Of a DNA stretch of 7,440 bases, positions 1 through 6,528 are shown piece after piece. The stretch is from the NCBI GenBank assembly GCA_003483645.1, contig DMYM01000457.1:1-7440 (forward strand), given 5' to 3'. The translations under genes and the position numbers were made by a program. Numbering within the stretch: position 1 is the first letter of the stretch; each line of letters starts with the position of its first letter. The DNA is from Verrucomicrobiales bacterium (lineage in GTDB: Bacteria > Verrucomicrobiota > Verrucomicrobiia > Verrucomicrobiales > Akkermansiaceae). Below the pieces are notes generated by a model. It was not told where the DNA came from. It ran no database searches and was given only the letters and a program-made list of their open reading frames with translations.

Positions 1-362
1 CACATGCGGCGGGCGATCTCATCAAGCGGATTTTTGTGGGTAGCGCGGCCCGATCCACCCCTGTCGGCCCTTTCCTCCCCCCGCAGGGCATTGGTTCCCA
101 GCAGATAGGGAGCGAGTTCGGCCACCTGGCGGTCGCGTAGTTCGACGGTGGCATCTTGATCGCCCCGCAGCAGCATGAGTTCGGGGAAAAGTCCGCGAAT
201 CTTGCGGACGAGGGAGCCGCAGCCGTTGGTCCGGATGGATTCGGCATCGCCCAGATCGCGCACTGCGACGGCCAGTTCTTCAGTCATCCGCGCCCGGTCG
301 GTGGGGAGAGGGACTAATTTCTGGGCTTCAAAGGGAGAATCCGCAGCGGAGGAAGAGCTCAT
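1..362 (-). CDS. Unknown protein, N-terminal part (runs off left edge)
   Basis: Reading the minus strand from ATG at 362-360 gives about 120 codons without a stop to the window edge. The protein begins MSSSSAADSPFEAQ and, where the sequence leaves the window, contains NPLDEIARRM. An in-frame TAG lies two codons upstream of the ATG, so the start cannot be much earlier; a second ATG at codon 26 (MTEELAVAV) is a possible alternative. Third codon positions are strongly G/C, as in the other genes here, which supports real coding. No signal peptide or membrane segment is visible; the visible part is charged and probably helical and cytoplasmic, with a Ser/Ala-rich tail at the extreme N-terminus. 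The nearest purine-rich stretch (AAGGAA) is about 21 nt before the ATG, too far for a normal Shine-Dalgarno. It is divergent from the winged-helix gene at 605 and shares the AT-rich intergenic region with it. I do not recognise the family and assign no function. Confidence 0.7.
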   Translation of the reverse strand, partial: MSSSSAADSPFEAQKLVPLPTDRARMTEELAVAVRDLGDAESIRTNGCGSLVRKIRGLFPELMLLRGDQDATVELRDRQVAELAPYLLGTNALRGEERADRGGSGRATHKNPLDEIARRM

Positions 363-448
363 GATCTAGGTAGTTTCTGGTAATTCCTTGAGATTTAGGG
401 ATCGGATTGGGGAAACCTCGGCGAACGGTCGTAGTTCTATCCCCTTCT

Positions 449-470
449 AAATTAGTTTTCCAGCTAATTT
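449..470. repeat. Inverted repeat AAATTAG/CTAATTT in AT-rich intergenic region
   Basis: AAATTAG (449-455) and CTAATTT (464-470) are perfect 7-bp complements with an 8-nt spacer, and a run of five T (468-472) follows on the plus strand. It could be an operator half-site pair or a weak hairpin. The all-but-one A/T stem argues against an efficient intrinsic terminator, and no plus-strand gene ends just upstream that would need one. It sits between the divergent starts at 362 and 605. Confidence 0.45.
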
Positions 471-472
471 TT

Positions 473-496
473 AATATTTCGCTTTAGTTAAATATT
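473..496. repeat. Second inverted repeat AATATTT/AAATATT
   Basis: AATATTT (473-479) and AAATATT (490-496) are perfect 7-bp complements separated by 10 nt, so left-arm centres are about one helical turn plus apart (17 bp). It starts 2 bp after the preceding inverted repeat. The pair lies upstream of the promoter-like element at 529-537. Symmetric A/T arms are compatible with a dimeric regulator's operator, but in such AT-rich DNA chance repeats are also likely. Confidence 0.35.
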
Positions 497-509
497 CGAA
501 AAATGGTGG

Positions 510-537
510 AATACACATGGGCAATAGGTGCTACAAT
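510..537 (+). promoter_or_regulatory. Probable extended -10 promoter for the winged-helix gene
   Basis: TGCTACAAT at 529-537 is an extended -10 element: TG, one base, then TACAAT, which matches TATAAT at five of six positions. The -35 candidate 16 bp upstream (AATACA, 510-515) is weak, matching TTGACA only in its last three bases, which is typical when the TG extension compensates. Transcription would begin around 544, giving a leader of about 60 nt before the GTG at 605. The surrounding stretch (about 440-600) is much more AT-rich than the flanking genes. The consensus used is that of housekeeping sigma-70; no experimental start is known to me. Confidence 0.55.
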
Positions 538-544
538 AGCTGAC

Positions 545-567
545 TTAGCAAAATTAATTTAGCAAAA
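545..567 (+). repeat. Direct repeat TTAGCAAAA x2, candidate operator
   Basis: TTAGCAAAA occurs at 545-553 and again at 559-567, a 14-bp period. The first copy begins at about the predicted transcription start from the promoter at 529-537, so a protein bound here would block initiation or early elongation. Because the downstream gene encodes a winged-helix-like protein, self-repression is a reasonable guess. No binding has been shown. Confidence 0.4.
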
Positions 568-604
568 ACTTGCCATTTGGGACTAACTTTAATAAATTTC
601 CGAG

Positions 605-1111
605 GTGAGCACGCCTTCCCGATTCGAACACTTGGCTGACAACCTCTGGCAGCTGAGTCTGGCCGAGCTGCGTCATTTTCAGGGCGTGATTGCCAAAATC
701 ATGGCTGCCAAGGAGGAAATTGCGGCAGTTTCGGAGACCTCTGCCGAGGAGCGGGACCGGGTTGCCGCGATGGAACTCAAGGAGATTCGCGACTATCTGG
801 AGAATGAGGAAGTGCCACTATCGGGCCCTGAGGCGGTGGTTCTGGCGGCCTACTGCAAGCATCAGGAGGGGACGGAGCTCCTTGACTCGAAGGGGCTCAA
901 CATTTTCCTCGATTCCTATGGCCGCAAACCTGCCAATACCACCACGGTGGTCGAAAAGCTGGGCAAGCGCCGCCTGATAGGAATCGAGGACGACGGTCCG
1001 CATTCCCACAAGAAGTTCAAGCTTACCGACTCCGGGAGGGACGAGGCGTGGGACATTCTCATCCGCCTGCGTCGTGGTCGCGGACGTTCGCATTTGACGG
1101 CAGTGAGTTGA
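605..1111 (+). CDS. Small winged-helix-like putative DNA-binding protein
   Basis: This 168-residue protein starts at GTG 605. An in-frame TAA at 593-595 leaves no earlier usable start, and the next ATG (702) would cut into a predicted helix. No Shine-Dalgarno precedes it. Residues ~7-70 are helical and rich in Glu, Lys and Ala (LAELRHFQGVIAKIMAAKEE, then charged helices), possibly a dimerisation or coiled-coil region. Residues ~74-145 have the layout of a winged helix: a first helix (GPEAVVLAAYCKHQEG), a second (GLNIFLDSYG), a basic helix suited to recognition (NTTTVVEKLGKRRLIG, 111-126), then a two-strand wing (IEDDG...KKFKLTDSGR) ending in the L-T-x-x-G signature common in MarR- and PadR-type folds. 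A basic tail, RLRRGRGR (154-161), could contact DNA backbone. It has its own promoter and operator-like repeats, so autoregulation is likely. Its targets are unknown, and I cannot name a family. It could also be a structural wHTH domain rather than a transcription factor. Confidence 0.8.
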   Translation: MSTPSRFEHLADNLWQLSLAELRHFQGVIAKIMAAKEEIAAVSETSAEERDRVAAMELKEIRDYLENEEVPLSGPEAVVLAAYCKHQEGTELLDSKGLNIFLDSYGRKPANTTTVVEKLGKRRLIGIEDDGPHSHKKFKLTDSGRDEAWDILIRLRRGRGRSHLTAVS

Positions 1112-1132
1112 GGGGAGTTCAAGTTCCGGATC

Positions 1133-1189
1133 TCAGACTTCAAATGGATCTGAAATAAGGGCTCGCGGGTTCGAGTCCTGAAGGTTGAG
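1133..1189 (+). other. tRNA-like fragment (T-arm motif), possibly a remnant
   Basis: CGGGTTCGAGTCCTG (1166-1180) has the sequence of a tRNA T-arm: the TTCGAGT loop (1170-1176) closed by C-G, G-U, G-C and G-C pairs, with the fifth (outer) pair mismatched. Upstream, TCAGA (1133-1137) and TCTGA (1149-1153) can pair around a loop containing CTTCAAA, which resembles an anticodon loop. The pieces do not make a tRNA: the 3' segment AGGTTGA (1182-1188) has only an imperfect partner, TCAAGTT (1119-1125), and with that acceptor the D-arm and anticodon stem do not form. No CCA follows. I read it as a chance match or a decayed tRNA, not a working gene. Confidence 0.2.
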
Positions 1190-1205
1190 AACCCATACGG
1201 GTTCT
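1188..1205 (+). repeat. Perfect 7-bp hairpin upstream of transketolase
   Basis: AGAACCC (1188-1194) and GGGTTCT (1199-1205) are perfect complements around the 4-nt loop ATAC. There is no T-run after it, so it is not a standard intrinsic terminator for the 605-1111 gene, although it lies 77 bp past that gene's stop. It may be a leader hairpin of the transketolase mRNA. The spacer 1112-1271 otherwise shows no convincing promoter: TACACT at 1220-1225 resembles a -10 but has no -35 at the right distance. Confidence 0.4.
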
Positions 1206-1271
1206 GCGGACGACGGGATTACACTATTACGCCTTGCACCCACCTGCGGGTTCCCCAATCCTGCGCGGCCC

Positions 1272-3272
<2,001 letters not shown>

Positions 3273-3365
3273 GTCCGGGCTGTCTCCATCATTTTCCGGT
3301 TAGGGTGCGGATCCGGGGTTCAAAAGGAGAAAAAGGGACTGTTGTCCCCGGGGTCGACCTGCTCA

Positions 3366-3515
3366 ACTGGGGGCACTTCGGGAGAGCCGGAGTCTTTCCG
3401 GGGATGCCCGTGGCACGGGCAGGAAATAGATGGGGAATCCGGTGTGAATCCGGAGCGGTCCCGCCACTGTGAGGCTGGCGTCCTGAGCGCTGGCCGAGCC
3501 AGATTACCAGCCTTG
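3366..3515 (+). promoter_or_regulatory. Cobalamin riboswitch (AdoCbl/B12 aptamer)
   Basis: The conserved core of the cobalamin riboswitch class (Rfam RF00174 type) is plain: GGGGAATCCGGTGTGAATCC (3432-3451), then GGAGCGGTCCCGCCACTGTGA, and the B12 box GAGCCAGATTACCAGCC at 3496-3512, close to the consensus rAGYCMGgAgaCCkGCC. Upstream are two perfect stem-loops, CCGGA/TCCGG (3387-3401) and GCCCG/CGGGC (3406-3420). CTGG (3367-3370) could close the aptamer with CCAG (3507-3510), so the 5' boundary is approximate. Ligand binding in this class normally turns expression down. It lies in the leader of the BtuB-like receptor. No hairpin plus T-run follows the aptamer, so control is more likely at translation initiation than by termination. 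CTTGG (3512-3516) at the edge of the B12 box complements CCAAG (3562-3566), which includes the first base of the start codon; that is a possible but short sequestering helix. I could not identify the promoter in 3273-3365. Confidence 0.95.
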
Positions 3516-3565
3516 GGAGGATGTTCATCGCGCCCGCCAGCGACGGGTAGTAGAGCATTGACCAA

Positions 3566-5389
3566 GTGAAGAGATTGATCATAGCGACACCAGTGGTCGC
3601 AGCAGGGTTGATAGGCGCCGGGGTGGTGCTGGCCCAGTCGGGGGCGCAGGAACTCGCGGAAATGGCGGTGGTGGCGAACCGTCTGGAAACACCGGTTGAG
3701 AACGTGGGGAGTACGTTTTCCACCCTGGAAGTAGAGCTTCTGGAGCGACGCGGGGTTGTGACCCTGGAAGATTCTCTCCGTCTCGTTCCCGGGACGGGAA
3801 TCGGATCGGAGGGAGGGCAGCGGGGCTCGATCTCGGCCTTGCGGATGCGCGGGTCGGAGTCGGACCACACCCTGCTGCTCATTGACGGGATGCGGGTCAC
3901 CGATGCCAATGTCACATCCTTCAATCTGCTGGGTGGAGAGACGTTGCTTGGGTATTCGCGAGTCAACGTCCTGCGGGGTCCGCAGAGCGCTCTCTATGGG
4001 AGCGAGGCGATCGGCGGGGTAGTGAGCCTGGACACTCGGGTGGGATCGGGTGAGGGCGACCACCGGGCTTTTCTCGAGGGAGGGTCCTTTGGGAGCCTGC
4101 GCGGGGGAGCTGAGTTCCAAGGTGAGTCCGGTGGGGCCCGGTGGTATCTTGGTGGTAGTCACGAGGTGACCGCCAATGATCGGATCGGCAATGATTTCGA
4201 GCAGAGTCAGTTTGCCCTACGGGTGGAGCAGGACCTTGGTTCAGACATGGTGGCCGGCTTTACCGCACGGGCCTGGATGAGCGCTCTGGAGAATCCCGGC
4301 AGTATCGGGCCCTTTGCCACCCGGGCGGTAGATGAGCGAGAAGCCTGCCTCGCTACGGGCTACTTCGAGCATTTTGCCAGTGAACGGTTCCGCAGCAAGG
4401 TTGTCGTGGGTTACTATCACGAGGAGTTCGAGGAGCGGGGTGCCTTTCCCTTCGAGAGCGAAGCGGAAAAGATCTCCCTCGATCTGCGCAACGTGGTGAG
4501 CTGGAGCGATCAGCACGAGACGGTAGTGGGTGGATTGCTGGAATGGTCCTCCTTCCGTTCAACGGGCACTCCGGTGGATGAGGATGGCTGGTTGAGCGGA
4601 CTCTATGCCAACCATGTGTGGCAACCCATCGGGGGGGTGACCGCCTCCGTGGGAGGACGGTGGGAGCATCTTGAGCGCTGGGACGATGCCTTTACCTGGC
4701 GTGCCACTGGGAGCTGGCAGACCCCGGTGGATGGCGTGCGGATGCGCGGAAGCTACGGGATCGGTTTCCGGGCTCCCTCCTATTTTGAACTGTTTGGCGT
4801 CATCCCGGCTTTCGACTTCGTGGGGAATCCGGACCTTAAGGAGGAGCGTTCCCGGGGTTGGGACGTGGGGGTGGAGTGGCAGCTCTGCGAGGGGCTTCTG
4901 TTCGACGTGACCTGGTTTCACAATCGCATCGAGGACCTGATCGATTTCAAACCGATCAACATCGGTAAGGCGATCACGCGGGGCATTGAGGTGAGTGCAG
5001 AGGGGAGACTTGTCGGGGATCACATCACCTGGCGGGGAAGTTATACCTGGCTGGAAGCCAACGACGATACCACCAATCTCCGCCTGGTGCGGCGGGCCCG
5101 GCACCGGGCCAGTCTGGATCTCCAGGGTGAGCTCACTGATCGTGTCCTGGTGGGAGCCGGGGGGACTTATGTCAGCGGTGTGGTGGACAACGATTTCAGG
5201 GTGTTTCCCGCCGCCCGGAAGTCGCTCGACGAGATGATCCTCCTGCGGGCCTACTGCAGGTACAGGGTGAGCGATCACGTTTCGCTACACGGCCGCGTTG
5301 AGAACCTGTTGGATCGCGATTACGAGGAAGTGGCCAACTTCCCCGGTCGGGGGTTGGGTGTGTTCGGGGGAGTGCAGGTGCGGTGGTGA
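3566..5389 (+). CDS. btuB: BtuB-like TonB-dependent outer-membrane receptor, probable vitamin B12 transporter
   Basis: This 607-residue protein (E. coli BtuB is about 614) starts at GTG 3566; an in-frame TAG at 3551-3553 excludes earlier starts. The N-terminus MKRLIIATPVVAAGLIGAGVVLA followed by Q is a Sec signal peptide, cleaved near residue 23. A TonB-box-like EMAVVANRLETP (32-43) resembles the BtuB sequence VVTANRFE. The plug domain (~36-158) has the canonical motifs LRMRGSESDHTLLLIDGMRV (92-111) and VNVLRGPQSALYGSEAIGG (133-151). The rest (~165-607) alternates amphipathic strands and loops as a 22-strand barrel, with the usual NLLDRDYEEV motif (580-589) and a terminal strand ending in Trp607, as outer-membrane proteins require for BAM-mediated insertion. 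The upstream cobalamin riboswitch makes B12 or another corrinoid the likely substrate, imported with TonB/ExbBD energy. BtuF, BtuC and BtuD are not adjacent; the next gene converges from the other strand. A cobalt or cobalamin-precursor receptor is the main alternative. Confidence 0.92.
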   Translation: MKRLIIATPVVAAGLIGAGVVLAQSGAQELAEMAVVANRLETPVENVGSTFSTLEVELLERRGVVTLEDSLRLVPGTGIGSEGGQRGSISALRMRGSESDHTLLLIDGMRVTDANVTSFNLLGGETLLGYSRVNVLRGPQSALYGSEAIGGVVSLDTRVGSGEGDHRAFLEGGSFGSLRGGAEFQGESGGARWYLGGSHEVTANDRIGNDFEQSQFALRVEQDLGSDMVAGFTARAWMSALENPGSIGPFATRAVDEREACLATGYFEHFASERFRSKVVVGYYHEEFEERGAFPFESEAEKISLDLRNVVSWSDQHETVVGGLLEWSSFRSTGTPVDEDGWLSGLYANHVWQPIGGVTASVGGRWEHLERWDDAFTWRATGSWQTPVDGVRMRGSYGIGFRAPSYFELFGVIPAFDFVGNPDLKEERSRGWDVGVEWQLCEGLLFDVTWFHNRIEDLIDFKPINIGKAITRGIEVSAEGRLVGDHITWRGSYTWLEANDDTTNLRLVRRARHRASLDLQGELTDRVLVGAGGTYVSGVVDNDFRVFPAARKSLDEMILLRAYCRYRVSDHVSLHGRVENLLDRDYEEVANFPGRGLGVFGGVQVRW

Positions 5390-5452
5390 ATTGTGTGCAC
5401 GGTGTTCACCATGGGGACCAGGAGGAGCACTGGCCGCCCACGCAGGGAAAAC

Positions 5453-5472
5453 CGCAGGTTAGTTCAACTGCG
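5453..5472. repeat. Bulged hairpin at the convergent gene ends
   Basis: CGCAG (5453-5457) pairs with CTGCG (5468-5472), continuing as TT/AA after a bulged G, around the loop AGTTC. It begins 64 nt past the receptor stop and overlaps the last codons and stop of the protease gene. No T-run follows on either strand, so it could be a weak bidirectional transcript end at most. The 69-bp convergent gap 5390-5458 has no better terminator; GGTGTTCACC (5401-5410) is a palindrome with a loop too tight to be a good hairpin. Confidence 0.25.
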
Positions 5473-6460
5473 AGCGAGGCGGGTCGCCCACATAGAGAAC
5501 CCGGGAGGCGGTGTCCAGGAGGGCGCTGCTCTCCTCCAGGAAATCCATCCCGATGATGCCGTCGACGGGGCGGCCGGAGCGGTCCCGGAAGGTGCGGCGG
5601 ATGGTTTCGAGGGGTGTCACGGCGACCTGGAATTCGCTGACCACAAGTTGGCCGAAGACGACGTCCCGGAGGACTGCGGTGCGGACGGAGGCACGGTCAC
5701 CGGAGGCATCGATGATCTTGGAGCGCGAGGCGGTGGTGGGAACGCCGAGGCGCTGCACGGTTTCGGAGGCCATCACGGTCACCTCCGCCCCGGTGTCGAC
5801 TACCCAGGTCAAACGGTTGCCCTGATAGCGGCACCTGACGAGGAGGTGGGGAAGGCGGCCGGCAGTTTCGAGGCGCAACGAGTCAAAACCCAGGCCTTCG
5901 TGGCGGCCCAGGGCATGGATATCACCGTGTCGCGCGTTCTTGGCCTGTGGTCCGGGGATCCAGAGCTTGCCGGTCTGCAGGTCAATCAGGGCGGCCAGTC
6001 CGCTCAGCGCATCGAGTCCAATCTGGCCGTCATAGCGGCTGGTAGCAGTGTGGCGTTTGGTGGGCGGAGCGAGCATGAAGGGGAAAGGCGTGGCGGTGAC
6101 GTGTCCGGCTCCCAGAGCCCCGATGCCAACCCAGGAACTGACCGGACGTCCGAGCGCGCCGCGGCTCACGATTTTGAGCGACTTCTCGGGCTCGATGCCG
6201 AAGGAAGTGGCCAGTTCGTAGTCGAGATCAGTGCTGTTGGCGCCCGAATCGATGAGGAAACGTACCTCCTTGCCGTTGACCCGGAAGCGCCCGGAATAGC
6301 GGGAATCGCCGGGCGACTTCTTCAGTTGGAGCGGTTCGTAGCCGAGGGCAGCCAGGCGGTAGGAGCGTGGACTGGGGGTACGCGCGGTGGGTCCGATGGC
6401 GCATTGGGTGAGGAGGATGGCGGCGAGAACCGGAGAGGCGAAGCGCAGGACCCAAGGCAT
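5459..6460 (-). CDS. Exported two-lobed retropepsin-like aspartic protease
   Basis: I place the start at ATG 6460-6458 (333 residues), because MPWVLRFASPVLAAILLTQC then forms a clean export signal; an upstream in-frame TTG at 6487 would add nine residues ahead of it. LLTQC could be a lipobox giving a lipid-anchored Cys20, but Gln at the -1 position is atypical, so cleavage by signal peptidase I, or an uncleaved anchor, is also possible. The mature protein has two similar halves. Lobe 1 has FLIDSGANSTDL (catalytic Asp71) and later DGQIGLDAL (144-152). Lobe 2 has WVVDTGAEVTVM (Asp222) and later DGIIGMDFL (300-308). The D-S/T-G-A plus hydrophobic-G motifs are those of the retropepsin/Asp_protease families. 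Those proteases normally dimerise, one Asp from each chain; here one chain supplies both. Substrate is unknown; it likely acts in the periplasm or at the cell surface. It converges on btuB and follows tyrS by 68 bp on the same strand. No Shine-Dalgarno is visible. Confidence 0.88.
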   Translation of the reverse strand: MPWVLRFASPVLAAILLTQCAIGPTARTPSPRSYRLAALGYEPLQLKKSPGDSRYSGRFRVNGKEVRFLIDSGANSTDLDYELATSFGIEPEKSLKIVSRGALGRPVSSWVGIGALGAGHVTATPFPFMLAPPTKRHTATSRYDGQIGLDALSGLAALIDLQTGKLWIPGPQAKNARHGDIHALGRHEGLGFDSLRLETAGRLPHLLVRCRYQGNRLTWVVDTGAEVTVMASETVQRLGVPTTASRSKIIDASGDRASVRTAVLRDVVFGQLVVSEFQVAVTPLETIRRTFRDRSGRPVDGIIGMDFLEESSALLDTASRVLYVGDPPRSQLN

Positions 6461-6492
6461 GAGCAAGTGTAATTCGGAAACTCTCAAATACT

Positions 6493-6511
6493 AATTTCTA
6501 AGTGAGAAATT
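6493..6511. repeat. Perfect inverted repeat between tyrS and protease gene
   Basis: AATTTCT (6493-6499) and AGAAATT (6505-6511) are perfect complements around the 5-nt loop AAGTG. It lies 18 nt beyond the tyrS stop and 32 nt before the protease ATG on the minus strand. Without a T-run after it on that strand it is not a textbook terminator. It may be an operator, an mRNA-processing hairpin or a weak terminator. A TAGTAT just downstream on the minus strand resembles a -10 element, but its -35 is poor. Confidence 0.4.
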
Positions 6512-6528
6512 CAGGGAGGAAAACGGGT

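Noticed and set aside
1119..1189. An intact tRNA, including a tRNA-Sec reading of the CTTCAAA loop
   Set aside because: The acceptor strands pair imperfectly and no consistent D-arm and anticodon arm can be drawn between them; four extra bases interrupt the would-be anticodon stem. No selenoprotein gene is seen nearby.
1185..1271. A 29-residue N-terminal extension of transketolase from TTG 1185
   Set aside because: The extension is unlike transketolases, begins inside the tRNA-like/hairpin region, and the ATG at 1272 gives the family's normal length.
3335..3348. GGGAC-TGTT-GTCCC hairpin after the transketolase gene as an intrinsic terminator
   Set aside because: The stem is only 5 bp and is followed by CGGGG rather than a T-run, so it does not look like a terminator.
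3521..3550. A nine-codon leader peptide (ATG to TAG) after GGGAGG, just past the riboswitch
   Set aside because: The GGGAGG directly abuts the ATG with no spacing, so it would not work as a Shine-Dalgarno, and the short frame shows no regulatory codon pattern.
5393..6472. A 359-codon open frame on the plus strand opposite the protease gene
   Set aside because: Its translation is Gly/Glu/Ala-rich and resembles no family, while the opposite strand shows an export signal and two protease motif sets. Long antisense frames are common in GC-rich genes.
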